The position numbers and the translations under genes are program-made. Positions 10,207 through 22,700 of a DNA stretch of 64,000 nt are shown here, piece after piece (positions within the stretch are counted from its first letter, which is position 1; each line of letters opens with the position of its first letter). The notes beneath the pieces were generated by a model that made no database searches, was not told the DNA's origin, and worked only from the letters and a program-made list of their open reading frames with translations. Source of the DNA: Thermincola carboxydiphila (GTDB taxonomy: Bacteria > Bacillota > Thermincolia > Thermincolales > UBA2595); contig JAENYP010000009.1 in assembly GCA_016841725.1 (NCBI GenBank), positions 86,789 to 150,788 on the forward strand, read 5' to 3'.

Positions 10207-13200
10207 ATGAGATTTAAAGGATTTGCCAGGGCGGTTTTTTTATTGATTGCGGTTTTGGCAGCGACTGCTATATGTGCGGTGATTGCCCCCGGCAGGGCCC
10301 TGGCGGCTGCGCCGGCGGCGTCAGATATACTCTACCGGGAGGATAAGGGACTGGATGCCTTCCCGCGTTTTAGTAAAAAGAACAATTTTAAGTTCTTTGA
10401 ACTGGCTCAGAACAGTGGGGCCACGATTACCACAAACAACGGAGTTCCCTGGAAGATTAAAACAAATAATACCGTTGATAACTGGATAGTCAAATATTCC
10501 CTGGACCTGACCGGACTTTCTGAAGCGGACCAGAAGGGTGACCTCTGGATCCAGGTGGCCTTTGATGTAAGGAATGCTAAAAGGTACGGTGCCGGGATTG
10601 ACTCTTTTGCGGAAGATGATATAGCTCTTTTCAGACTGTGGGCCAATGACAATATACCTATGGCTACGATTAACGGTGATGTAGATACCAGGATAAAAGC
10701 GGACAGCACCTTTTCAGATATCACCACAGACTGGATTCCCCTCCAGTATATCCAGAATGTGGATTTAGAATTTACCACTATCCGGGGTGAAGATAATGAT
10801 AATGTGGTCTATTTCTCCAATATCCGGGTTTATATTCATGACTCTACAGGGCCCAAGGCCCTTAAAGTCTCCAATGGATCTTCATATAAATCATATTACA
10901 CAGGTGGGGAAAGCATTGATTTCCAGGTGGAGTTCGATGAGCCGGTCAAGATAGACGGCACTCCTTCATCCATGACAGTAATCGGGGCCAAGACTGAAAA
11001 TATAAATGAAAGTGTCACCATGACGGCCCAATGCCTGGGGGTAAATGCCACCGATGGGAAAAGGATTGACTATCGCCTCACAGTGCCTGAAGGAGTGGAA
11101 CTCCAGGGAGTCCATATAAGTGAACAATCTTTAAATAAAACCGGGGGTGCCTTTGACAATGTGACCGACAATGCAGGGAATGCCTATCTGGGTCCTAGGG
11201 TTGACGGGTCCACAGGATTTAACCAGGGGTTTTTGCCATATTTTAAGATGGACAGTATTGCCCCATCTGTGGAGAAGGTTGAAATAATCAAGGATAATCC
11301 CAATAAGAGTTATTTCGGTGCCGGGCATAAAATCTATTTTGATGTCACCTTCTCAGAAGACTTAAATGTCGATGCCTCACAGCTGCAGTTCCTTAAGCTG
11401 GAGCTGAATAACGGTGTGGTCCTCAATGGTGATACTACATGGCCTGATGCAGGTCATGACAAGGTGCGTTTTACATATACCATTGCTGAGGGAGAAAACA
11501 GCGGCCGTATCGATGTGAAAACAACTGATCAGGGTGACGGCACCTGGAATATGGCCCTGACAGATTTGGCGGCACCTACCCAGAATACAATCAAGGACAG
11601 GGCAGGCAATTTTACCACAACCGTAAAGTCACCCATAATCGGGGTGGAGAACGGGATTGCCTATGTCTGTTCCCAAAGGGTCAGGGTGGATACCACACCG
11701 CCAACCATTTCAGTTGTCCTGCCTCCGGCAGACAGTGTCTTAAAACGGCATACATTTGAGGTACAGGTGACTGATAATGACGGTGGTGCCGGGGTATCGG
11801 GCTACACCTTTACGGTGGGCACACCTTATAAGGCGCGGGTCAGGACCGGAGAGGCCACTGATGAAGAGATTCCCATGGGGGATATTAACAGCGGGCCTTC
11901 GGAGATCGAACACTATCTGGATATTGAGACAAATCGGAGAGGACAGCACCTGATAACCCTTATTGCCAGGGATGGGACAGGGAATACGAGACGATACAGT
12001 TTCCTGCGTATCTTTGATCCCACTCCTCCCAGTATTAATATCAGTTATGTGTCCTATTCATCTGATAGTGCTATCCTCGAATTCGGTGCCGCGGATGTGG
12101 ACAACAATTTGGATGAAGTGGCATACCAGTGGGCCACATATGACAATACCGGTGAAGAATGGGTGCTGGATCCCGCCGGGTGGGAAACCCCGGTTAATTT
12201 CAGCGCTGACACCGCTAAGGCATATACTTCGGGCAATATAGAGATGCCTGTTATTCCCGGTGAGATTAACTTCAGAAAGCTCTATGTTAAAGCCATGGAT
12301 ACCAACGGCAATGTGAGACAGATTGCCGGGTCCCCCATTTATTTTGACCTGCGGGAACCATGTTTTGATCTGCAGCTCCCTGAGGATGCCTCTGAAATCA
12401 GGCCGGACTTTGACATCACCGTAGCCGGGGCCGTATATCCTGCCACCGATGTGTGGGTACAGTGGGTAAAAGACGGTTCTCAGCCTCTTAGACAGTACAC
12501 CCTTTCCACAGACCTTCCAGGTACTGTAGGAAGTACTGATACTCAGAAATATTTTAATAACAGCAAGCCTTTTAACGGGATCTGGCTCCTGAATATCAGG
12601 GCCAAGCGTGCCGATAATTCCGGTGACTATATTTATCTTGATAACCCTATCCCGTTCAAGTTTGATAACCAGGCTCCCATGGTGGACATTGCTTCTGTGG
12701 ATAACACCCCGGCAGCGGCAGTCGGCCCCATTGAGGTTACTGTCAAGGATTACCAGATAAGGGTTGGTGACCCCGGTTATGAAGACGGACCGTTCTATGA
12801 ACCTGACTATTCCAGTCCTGACTCCCATTACTGGCTCACAGATCCCTCAGGTACCAAGGTTTTAGACATACCCCTGCCGGAGACAGATCCCCTGGAGCAT
12901 AAGTTTACTGTAAATCTGAGTGATTATGTCTATGGGACCGGCATGTATACCCTTACCGTAACTGCGATGGGTCATGACGGCATCCCGACCACCGGACCTT
13001 GGAACAAAAAAACGGAATTCTATTACCTCGATGTTGATGCCCCCCGGGACGGGACCATTGAAAACCTGCCCCGTTATGTGAATACTGCTAATGTTACCGG
13101 GGTGAAATTTACCGCCCAGGATATAACAGGTGCAGTCGAGTATTCCCTGGTTTATAACTATGCAGTGGGCGGAGCCTGGCAGTATGATATCGGGGACTCT

Positions 13201-16200
13201 TCCGGCTGGCCTGACTGTGGCAGCCCGGTCTCCTTTGTGCCGGTGGCCGGCAGCACCAATGCCAATGATTATTTTTACCGGACAGGTGCGGTGAACTTAA
13301 GTATCCCTGATTTGGAAGGTGAGCACACCGTAAGCTGGGTTTTTGCCGACAGTGCCGGAAACTACAGTGAGGAATTCACCGAAACCATAATCCTTGATAA
13401 AACTCCGCCCTCAGGCGGGCTGGGTTTTGACAATACCCTGCCCACCAACCAGAATATCAACGTTGTGCTGGACTGGACCACAGATAACTATACTTCATAT
13501 GAGGATATGCAGACCTTTAATCAGGGCAGCAGTACCTGGGCGGCTGCCGACCAGTGGAGCTATACTGTCACCCAGAACGGCACGGTTACCTGTACCATCA
13601 GGGACCTGGCTGGAAATGAGGCTGCAATAACCGGGGAAGTCACCTGGATTGACAAGCAGAAACCTGTTATTGATACAGAGATTGACCGGGCTCCCCCGAT
13701 AACCAATACCGACCTGGCCCAGTTCGATGTTTCGGCTTATGACCAAACACCTGCAGGCGGCAAAGACCCTGTCAAGCTCTTTTACCAATATGACTGGCAT
13801 TCGGCAGACCAGGAGTGGCACCCTTTTGCCGAATGTGACACACCTTCCCTGAAAATAACCAGGACCCAGGATGCTGAAGGGCTTGATGTCTGGACATTCC
13901 GGACCTCCTTCCAATATACCGCATCGCTGTCCGATAACGGCATTTTTGACAGGTGGGTCAATGTCAAAGCTGTTGATGCTGTGGGTAATGAGACGATATC
14001 ATCATATACTTCCAGTAACCCGCTGCCATCACCGGAGTGGCATTATCTCAACCTTCCTCCCCAAATTGCCTTACAGAGCTTCTCACCTGCCAGGAAGTAT
14101 GGGACGTCTGTTGGCCCGGTGGTCCTGAAGCTGTACTTTAAACAGGATGTTGTCGCTGCCCTGGATGATGAGATTCTGGCACCGACTCTGTTTAATGAAT
14201 ACGGGGACAGTGCCACAGATGATGGAAGCAGCACCCCGTTTTGGGGGGGGAGCGGTTTTGATATCCCCATCCATGAAAACGGCACCTATGACCTGACCTA
14301 TGCGGACCGGTTCGGGAATACATATACCCTTTATGATTATATAGCAGTTGACTGGATAGATAATGCCATGCTCCCTGAGGTAACCCATTCACCTGAAGGG
14401 ATGACCAATGGTGAGGTGACGGTAACCATTGATGCCACCGGCAGGAATGGTGTCTACCTGTATAATGTGGCCCTGCCGGCAGGTTCATCAGTAACGGCCA
14501 CAGAGGGGGCCAAGACCGTTAATATTGGCGGCAGCCCCGTCACGGCATACAAAAAGGTGCTCTGCCAGGCGGGGAGTAACGGAAAAATCAACTACAGTGT
14601 CTATAGTGAAGAAACGGGCCAATATGAGGCCACTTATACGGTGGTAGACACTATTGATACCGGGGCCCCGGCGGCAGAAATCGCCTATACCTCTGATGCC
14701 CCGGTTGATGATGACGGCCTGACCAGGGGAAACATTACCGCCTCAGTGGTTAATGTTACTGACAACTCAGGTGCATCCCAGGTTACATGTGTAAACACCG
14801 GAGGAAGCACCCATATATTCACCGATAACGGCACCTTTGATTTCATCCTCGAAGATGGGGCCGGCAACCGGACTGTGCTGACAGCAGAGGTAACCAATAT
14901 TGACCGTACGCCTCCTGTCGCGGATATCACACCCCCGGGGTTTGAGCTGAGGTATTTTGTCAATATGCCGGGCGGTAGTATTGATGTGCGCCGTACAGAT
15001 GGCACATACAAAATAACCGGCTATGATGTCCATGTCCAGATAATTCCCCAGGATGAGAGCAGTGTGACGGCTGAGACCTTAACTCCCATAACGGAAAATG
15101 ACCCCGTAACCTGTGATGATGAAGCCATGGAATATGTCTTCACTGAGGATGCAGTTATCGGTATCCGGCTGACTGATGCTGCCGGCAACACAACCGATGC
15201 CAATATAAATGTAAACAACATTGACAAACTGCCGCCACAGGGGACGGTCACTTATTCCCAGGATAATCTGACCCATGATGTGGAGGCCCTGCTGACGGCT
15301 TCTGACGACAAAACCCCCGTCGGCAGCCTTAATTACTTTAATTCTGATGACCTTCAGTTCAATGGGACAGGGCAGGCATACTATGTATTTACCGATAACG
15401 GGTCATATACATTTGTGGTCGCCGATGAGGCGGGCAATATGGCCAGGTTCCCGGCAGATGTGCGCTGGATAGACAGGGTCGCCCCCACCTTTACCCTGAG
15501 CCCGGCCGATCCGGCAGGACTGGCTCCTATTAGCAGTGATGTCAATGTATTTATCACTCCGTCGGAGCCTTATGCCGATGCCGGGTTTGTGGGGACCAGG
15601 CCGGAGGGGGTAGACCTTACCCTGGGTGTAGAAAGAATTAAGCTGACATTTAGCAAGAATGCCACAGTGGCCATGCGGGTATATGACAAGATCGGCAACA
15701 GCAGTGACCTTATGGTAACGGTCAACTGTATCGACAAAGAGGTCCCCACTGCTAATTCCCAGGTGGATTATGATGTCCCTGCATTCGGGTATGCCACCAT
15801 CAAACTGATAAATACCAGTGAGACCGTCAGCTTAGAACAGCAGAACGGCACCGTGACCTCCGCCCTGCAGCAAGTGGTGGATCAAAACGGCAGCTATGAC
15901 CTGGTTATCCGGGATGAGGCCGGCAACCGGGCCACAGTATCAGTTGAAGTCAGCGGTATCGATGCCGAGCCTCCCCAACTGCAGGCTAACTATACACCTG
16001 AAGGGTGGACCCGGGGACCCGTTACCGTGTCCTTGACCGCTGATGAAGATATTGTTCTCAACGAGAAAGGCAGGGAGGTGGCGGTGCCTGCAGGCACCTC
16101 CTATGATGTGGTCATGGACCGCAACGGGGCCCATACTTTCTATGCCAAAGACGCCAAAGGCAACACTTCTTATGTTACGGCCAGGGTATACCAGATAGAT

Positions 16201-16776
16201 GACATTGCTCCTGTAATCAGTTTCAGCGGTCCGGCCAAGCCTGTCTTTATCCAGGGCCAGACCATAACCCTTGATGACTGCACGGCCGCAGACAATGTGG
16301 ATGGCGACATCAGTGCCGGTATGAATATTAATTACAACGGATTAGACGTAAGTGACCCTCAAAATAACCCTCCCCAGCCGGGTAAATACATTGTCCAATA
16401 CAGTGTTACCGACAATGTGGGCAATCAGACTACTACCGAACGGGATGTGACAGTGCTCTCACCTGATGATTTCCGGGTCTTTGTCAATGATCAGGATGTG
16501 CTTCAGGGTCCGGTGCTGGTAAATACAGCCGATATTGATCTCTGTCTTATCAATTTAAAAGGCGGGGTGACGGTGAAGTGGAAACGGGGTTATTACAGTG
16601 TGGGTGAGATGAAGCACGGAGGCAGTTCCATCAGTGACTCTGACCTCACCACAGACAGCACCGGCAGGCATGCCCTGTTCACCGTGGCTAAGACCGGCTG
16701 GTACACGGTGCTGGTCCGGGAGCAGGAACGACAGACCTGCCTGGTGCACATTTACGTATCCGGGCTGGATAACTGA
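10207..16776 (+). CDS. Giant exported Ig-like repeat protein
   Basis: A 2189-aa protein with a clear signal peptide (basic MRFKGFAR start, hydrophobic core, cleavage after about residue 35 near RALAA). The rest is built of many beta-sandwich modules of about 90-110 aa. They are marked by recurring linkers such as DxAGNxxxxxxxVxxID(R/K)xxP, typical of bacterial Ig-like domains; the last module (about 2000-2080, DNVDGDISAG and PGKYIVQYSVTDNVGN) resembles DUF5011. There is no LPXTG motif, SLH repeat or C-terminal membrane helix, so it is probably secreted or held by another protein. An AAAGGAG site lies shortly before the ATG. Only 17 nt separate it from the SLH protein downstream, so the two are probably co-transcribed and may assemble together. 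Exact function, for example adhesin or sheath, cannot be assigned. Confidence 0.85.
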   Translation: MRFKGFARAVFLLIAVLAATAICAVIAPGRALAAAPAASDILYREDKGLDAFPRFSKKNNFKFFELAQNSGATITTNNGVPWKIKTNNTVDNWIVKYSLDLTGLSEADQKGDLWIQVAFDVRNAKRYGAGIDSFAEDDIALFRLWANDNIPMATINGDVDTRIKADSTFSDITTDWIPLQYIQNVDLEFTTIRGEDNDNVVYFSNIRVYIHDSTGPKALKVSNGSSYKSYYTGGESIDFQVEFDEPVKIDGTPSSMTVIGAKTENINESVTMTAQCLGVNATDGKRIDYRLTVPEGVELQGVHISEQSLNKTGGAFDNVTDNAGNAYLGPRVDGSTGFNQGFLPYFKMDSIAPSVEKVEIIKDNPNKSYFGAGHKIYFDVTFSEDLNVDASQLQFLKLELNNGVVLNGDTTWPDAGHDKVRFTYTIAEGENSGRIDVKTTDQGDGTWNMALTDLAAPTQNTIKDRAGNFTTTVKSPIIGVENGIAYVCSQRVRVDTTPPTISVVLPPADSVLKRHTFEVQVTDNDGGAGVSGYTFTVGTPYKARVRTGEATDEEIPMGDINSGPSEIEHYLDIETNRRGQHLITLIARDGTGNTRRYSFLRIFDPTPPSINISYVSYSSDSAILEFGAADVDNNLDEVAYQWATYDNTGEEWVLDPAGWETPVNFSADTAKAYTSGNIEMPVIPGEINFRKLYVKAMDTNGNVRQIAGSPIYFDLREPCFDLQLPEDASEIRPDFDITVAGAVYPATDVWVQWVKDGSQPLRQYTLSTDLPGTVGSTDTQKYFNNSKPFNGIWLLNIRAKRADNSGDYIYLDNPIPFKFDNQAPMVDIASVDNTPAAAVGPIEVTVKDYQIRVGDPGYEDGPFYEPDYSSPDSHYWLTDPSGTKVLDIPLPETDPLEHKFTVNLSDYVYGTGMYTLTVTAMGHDGIPTTGPWNKKTEFYYLDVDAPRDGTIENLPRYVNTANVTGVKFTAQDITGAVEYSLVYNYAVGGAWQYDIGDSSGWPDCGSPVSFVPVAGSTNANDYFYRTGAVNLSIPDLEGEHTVSWVFADSAGNYSEEFTETIILDKTPPSGGLGFDNTLPTNQNINVVLDWTTDNYTSYEDMQTFNQGSSTWAAADQWSYTVTQNGTVTCTIRDLAGNEAAITGEVTWIDKQKPVIDTEIDRAPPITNTDLAQFDVSAYDQTPAGGKDPVKLFYQYDWHSADQEWHPFAECDTPSLKITRTQDAEGLDVWTFRTSFQYTASLSDNGIFDRWVNVKAVDAVGNETISSYTSSNPLPSPEWHYLNLPPQIALQSFSPARKYGTSVGPVVLKLYFKQDVVAALDDEILAPTLFNEYGDSATDDGSSTPFWGGSGFDIPIHENGTYDLTYADRFGNTYTLYDYIAVDWIDNAMLPEVTHSPEGMTNGEVTVTIDATGRNGVYLYNVALPAGSSVTATEGAKTVNIGGSPVTAYKKVLCQAGSNGKINYSVYSEETGQYEATYTVVDTIDTGAPAAEIAYTSDAPVDDDGLTRGNITASVVNVTDNSGASQVTCVNTGGSTHIFTDNGTFDFILEDGAGNRTVLTAEVTNIDRTPPVADITPPGFELRYFVNMPGGSIDVRRTDGTYKITGYDVHVQIIPQDESSVTAETLTPITENDPVTCDDEAMEYVFTEDAVIGIRLTDAAGNTTDANINVNNIDKLPPQGTVTYSQDNLTHDVEALLTASDDKTPVGSLNYFNSDDLQFNGTGQAYYVFTDNGSYTFVVADEAGNMARFPADVRWIDRVAPTFTLSPADPAGLAPISSDVNVFITPSEPYADAGFVGTRPEGVDLTLGVERIKLTFSKNATVAMRVYDKIGNSSDLMVTVNCIDKEVPTANSQVDYDVPAFGYATIKLINTSETVSLEQQNGTVTSALQQVVDQNGSYDLVIRDEAGNRATVSVEVSGIDAEPPQLQANYTPEGWTRGPVTVSLTADEDIVLNEKGREVAVPAGTSYDVVMDRNGAHTFYAKDAKGNTSYVTARVYQIDDIAPVISFSGPAKPVFIQGQTITLDDCTAADNVDGDISAGMNINYNGLDVSDPQNNPPQPGKYIVQYSVTDNVGNQTTTERDVTVLSPDDFRVFVNDQDVLQGPVLVNTADIDLCLINLKGGVTVKWKRGYYSVGEMKHGGSSISDSDLTTDSTGRHALFTVAKTGWYTVLVREQERQTCLVHIYVSGLDN

Positions 16777-16793
16777 AAGGGGTGAGAGTGAAG

Positions 16794-19700
16794 ATGAAGA
16801 ATAAGAGTTCTAAGGCATGTTTCGGGAAAAGCTTTAAAGCATATTTCAAAAATGGGTTTAAGAAGGTTTTAACCATGAGCCTGGTTGCAGCCATGATGTT
16901 TAACCTGATGGCTCCGGCCATTGCCGAAGCGGTGGAAGGTCCGGAAATCCTGAATGTGCAGAACCGGTTTGTCCAGTTGATGGTCAACAAGGAAAACGGC
17001 GGGTTTGTGGTCAAGACAGTGGAAGGGAGCCTGGCCCGAAAGAGTGACCAGAACAAAAACCTCCTTTACCAGGGGGAAAACTACGATACATCATTTGCCA
17101 CCTTTCGGATTGATGGTAAGGATTACATATTTGGCAACAATTACGGTTTTTTGGGGCTGGGGGGTCAGTTTATCACTCCGCCCGTTAATGACGGCCTTGC
17201 CAATGACTCTGTCTGGAAGGTCGGGGATATTGAGATAGAACAGAAACTGGAAGTAGTCAATGATGTCAGCAGCCCATATATCGGTAATGTAGTTATTAAA
17301 TACAACGTGACTAATAAGGGGTCATCTGCCGCCGATATCGGGGCCAGGATTATGCTGGATACGATGCTGGGTTCCAATGACGGGGCCCCCTTTGAATTGG
17401 GTGATGATATCAGTTCCCGCATCGAAGCGGAACAGCGGCTGACCGGTACTGATGTACCTAATTTTTGGAAGGCCTATGATTCTTTTGACGCCCCGGGAGT
17501 GATTGCCTATGGTTTCAATGCCGGATGGCAGGGGTCCAGTAAGCCTGACGAGTTTGTCATGGCTCACTGGAACAATCTGGCCGCAACCAAGTGGGATTGT
17601 GCAGTTAATCCCCTGGTTAACTTCGCTACCATAGATAATGATTACGGGACCGCGGACAGTGCGGCAGCCATGTACTGGGACCCCGCCAGCCTGGCGGTGG
17701 GGCAGACGGTGTCCTTTGAGACGGTCTATGGTGTTATGACAGGTAATGAAGATGCCCTGACAGCGGGTTTTGACATCAATGTGATGGCCCCCCGCGAAAT
17801 TGAGCTGACTGCAGATGCCAACGATTATGAAAATGACGGGCTTTTTGATATCCAGTTGGAGATTGACAACACCCTGGCAGCGGCAGAAGACCTGACTATG
17901 CTGACAGCCCAGCTTCAGCTGGAAGACGGCCTGGTGCTGGCACCGGGTGAGGAAAGTGTGGCTTATATCAATGAACTGCCTGCAAATGACACCCAGATCA
18001 TCAGGTGGCAGGTAAAGGCAGAGACCCAGAATAATTATAGTATCAGGAAGTTTAAGGTGGATGTTACCAGGAGCGGGTACTCTCCTGTGGCTGAGACCGG
18101 ATTTATTATTCTGCCCGGCAAACGGGGTGCGCCGCCTGATATCCAGTTCAATGTAATCGGCCCGGAAAAGATTTATTATGAGGGTGAAAAAATCATCAGT
18201 ATTGAGGGGATTGGGCTGGACAATTACCGTGACAAGGGACACTGGGACCTGTACATGGAACCGGTGGACAATAACGACCCGGCAAAAGTTACTCAGATAC
18301 CTGATGATAATGTATTCCTGTCTACTGATTATTCCCAGATGACGGTTATTGTCAATGATGACCTGGACTTAGGTGAGCACCTGCTCTATTTTAATTGGAC
18401 CGAAGATGCGGCCTTCCCTAAAGATACCCGCCAGGAACTGCCTTATGACGTGATGGTCACCAATGATGAGAGGGACCGGAGCGACAGGTACGGTATCTTA
18501 TGTGTAGTTAAGAATTCCGGTAATGACTATGAACTGCAGGCTTACCGGAGTGAAGATGCACTGGCAGATGCTGCCCTGGGAGACAAACTGCTGATGGAAC
18601 TGCGCGGTGTGGCTAAAAAGGTAGACCCGACAAGTAATAATTTTGTTATTGATACCTCTTTGGAGCCTGTTATCATAAACGGTATTGTCTCCTATTCCGG
18701 GGACCTGATGAATGTAAATGATGAGAACGGAACAATTACCGTTTCCGGGAACGGCCCTATTCAGGTCATCGGGGCCCTGACCTTCTGGAAGTGGGAGTTT
18801 GAGATACCATTTACCGACGGTGAGGATTATGTCCTTACTGAAGAACTGCAGGCAGGCGAAAGCCCGATACAGGTTGACCTCCTGGGTCTGGGCTCCCTCC
18901 TGCAGGGTATCGGCGGTTTTGTCATGGACCTTGACTATGGGGTGTTCCGCCGCATTGAGAAGTCAGGGGAAAAGTATAATGCCATCTCCTTTGGCGGCAG
19001 GATGTCCCTGCCTATCTTCCCGGGGAGCATCAGCACGAGTAGTGACAATTCTAACAGCGGCTCATCTGGGGGGACAGGGGGCGCCTCAGGAGGGACATCA
19101 GATGGGTCCTCCACTGATACCAATTCCGGAATTCCTGTCATGGGCGGTATCACAGCTGATGTTGATGATGTTCTGTTCGGTGAAAGACAGAACAAAGACC
19201 CCGGCTTTATCGGTATAGATGTGACCACATCCATTGCGATGCCGGACAATGCCTTTGGCGGTCTGATTCAAAACGGGTTTAGCGCCTCAGTAATGATAAA
19301 CACTATAGACAATATATATAGTGTCCAATTTGGGGTCCAGGTTCAGATTATCCAGTGTTCGGGGGAACTGACCCTGATGCTCCATGAGGGCAAGTATCCG
19401 GTGCCGGACACGCTCCTTGTTTCGGGCGGCGGTGATCCCGGTATACCGGTGGTACCCGGTATATTCTATATTACCAACATTGGGGGCGGGTACAGTGACC
19501 TGTACGACTCTATTTTCGGTGACAGCTACCTGCTGCCCCTGACCCTGCACCTGAGCGCCGGAGCCAGTCTGTTTGACGTGCTGGATATTAATGCCGAAAT
19601 GGAAATGGCCATGACGCACTTCAGCATAAGCGGTGATGCCCAGCTTTTCGGTATCATTCCGATAATGGAGGACCTCACCCTATATATGAGCTGGGTTGAT

Positions 19701-22700
19701 GGATTCTATACCCAGATTCGGGGGACAATTTACCTTTACCAAGGTTTTATCGAAGGCTCTGCCTGTATTACTATTACCGATGACTTTGTTGAGGGCTGGG
19801 CCAGGGTGGCCCTCCAGATACCCAACTACATACCGATTGTCGGCGGTTTTAATATTGCCGGTGCCGAGGTTGGTATCGGGACGATTAAGGTCTGGGGAAA
19901 GGTCTTTTTCCTGGGGCTGCAGATCGGAGTAATCTATTACTGGGAGACCAATGATGTCGAGGTGGTTACCGGTGAGGATGCCGATCAAATAGCCGCAGTA
20001 GTGGCGTCGTCCCTGGGTGATTTTGAGACATTTGACAGGAACGGCCGTAAAGTTCATGCCTATTTGGGGACTAATACGGTTACCATAGCATCGACCGGTC
20101 CGGGGATAAGGGATGTGCTGCCCAGGTCCGGAGGTGTCCTTGCAAGTGCGCCTACTATTACTTCCAATTCGGACCGGACAGAGCATACCTTAACATTAAA
20201 CGGTATGTACGGTGCCTTTATCAAGACAGAGTATTTTGACAGCAAACCTAGTGTAACTGTAACCAAACCGGACGGGTCCAACTATAACCTGGTGGATGCC
20301 GATGTCACCGGTGATTATCAGAATGCCAATATGCGCACCCAGATTATCCCGGCTGATTATGAGGCTGGGACCACAGAGAAGAAATATATTATCATCTCAA
20401 TTCCTCCGTCTGAAATGGCTGACGGTGACTGGACAGTAAGCGCCACAGCGCCCATTGAGGTCAGCCTGACTGAGGTTGGGGCCCTGCCCACCCTGACCGG
20501 TGCTGAGGCCACTCTGAATCCAAACCCCGTGACAGGAGATACCGTCACTGTTAACTGGAAAGCGGAAAATGCCGGTTCTGCCCTGGTGGATATCTACCTG
20601 TGTAAGGATGCAGAGAGTGATTCGGGTACCCCCTTGAACGAGGGACTGACTACTAACAGCAGCGGACAGGGAAGCTGTACGGCAGAACTGCCGGCTACCC
20701 TGGCGAGCGGGCAGTACTATATCCGCACAGTCATGAAACAGGGTGACTCCAGTTATGAGTTTGAATATGCGGAGAATACAGCCACCGGCGGGACAGCCTT
20801 TGATTATGTGAATAGCAACCAGCCCCAGCCGCCCGCAGGGGTAACCGCTCAGGCGTTTGGCAGCGGGTATCTCTCTGCTGATGTATCTTATATCAACTCC
20901 GGTGATATTGACGGCTATATGGTCGATGTCCTCGATGACGGTGGAAATCCGGTAACCACCTTCAATGAAGAGTATTTTGGCGTGGATGACACTATTATTG
21001 TGGGAGGATGGACCACCTCAACGCCAATGGACTTTTCCACAGACCCGCCAACCGAGCTGGCACCCATCAGTGTCGGTTTGGAGCCGGGACACTCGTACCG
21101 GGTGCGGGTCAGGGCATATAAGAATATTGCCGTTCCCGGAGAAGGGGAATTCAAACTGCTGTCTGCTCCTGCGGCGTCAGGGACGGTATTCCTCCCGGTA
21201 CCTGACCCGGCTGAGATAACGGTGACATATGGTGATGGCTTCACAGACTCGGTAGATGATGCCGGTTACCCTGTCAAATTGACCAATGGTGCGGCAACCA
21301 AACTGCATTTTGCCGCTGACATGGATGTGGAGGCAACTCTCATGGTGAACGGCAGTTATTACGGGGAGTTCAGCGGACAGGAATGGGATGCTGCCATTCC
21401 CCTGGAAGACGGGAACCATGTCATTAAGGTTATCGCCTATAATGACAATAACGATAATACTGTACTGACAGTACCGGTGACGGTAGATACCACTCCGCCG
21501 CATCTGATGGTTTCAAGCCCTGTTAAGGGGGGCGTATATGAGGGTGGAAAAGTGACCCTGAAGGCTGCCGTGGAAGTGGGGGCACAGTATACCATTACAG
21601 TTGACGGGAATCCGGTGGTTAGTGATGACCCCTTAACCGGAGCCATTTCTGCTGACGGTCTTTTAGAATACACTGTTCCTGTAACAGGTTCGCAGCTGGT
21701 TCATAATATATCAGTTTCTGCCACTGATGAGGCTGGCAATACTTCCACATACAACGCCCCGGTGCTCAACGGTGCCATGGGGGCCTTAGATCAGGCATTT
21801 ATCCGGGCGGCGGAGATATCTGATGATCAGCTGACTATAAAAGAGGGTGACACTGTGCAGCTAGAGCTTATCGGCAGTGATGCCGGTAATGAGGAATTTG
21901 TACTTAATTCGCCACAGACTGACTGGACAGTTCTGGAAGGCAGCGGCAATGTATCTGTGACCCCGGACGGAGAAGTAACCGGAATTACCTCCGGTACTGC
22001 AGTAGTGCTGGGCTCCTTCTCCATTGCCGCAGACTACTCTTTTGCCGATGCCCTGGTAGTGGAGGTGACTCCTGGCGGGAATCTGCCACCTGCTGCAGGC
22101 GGCAGCCAGAGCTTTGATGTGAGAGTGAACAGTCCGGCAGCTATAAATCTGGATAAGATATTTACTGATCCCAATGGTGACCCGATGACGTATAGTGCTT
22201 CTCTGGGCACGGTGACGGGGAGTACATGGGAATACACACCCACTTCAACCGGGATTGTTACGGTGTACATAACTGCTGCTGATTCGTACGGTGCGGCAAC
22301 GGTAAGTACCCTTACCCTGAATGTGTATAAAAAAGGTGATCACGATAATATTCCCACTGTTATGAAGGGACTCAGTCCTGAGAATGTTGATTCACTCATC
22401 AGTGATGCCATCGGGAAGGGGACGGGTAAGCTTATCATTGATGCGGTAATTCCCTCAGCCCCCAACTTACAAATGCGTTTACCGGCCGACCTCCTGAAGA
22501 GGGCCGGAGAAGCGGGTCTCAATCCGATAGTGATCAAGACTGCTCTTGGTGAAATATCATTTGATACCGATGCTTTTGATATTGATGCCCTTAATACTGG
22601 TGCTCCTGATGTTTCAGATGTCAAGTTTATTCAACTGGATTTCGGTCGTGTCAGCCCACTGGAATTAAGTGTGGCCGCACAGCAGGAAACCGGGAACAGG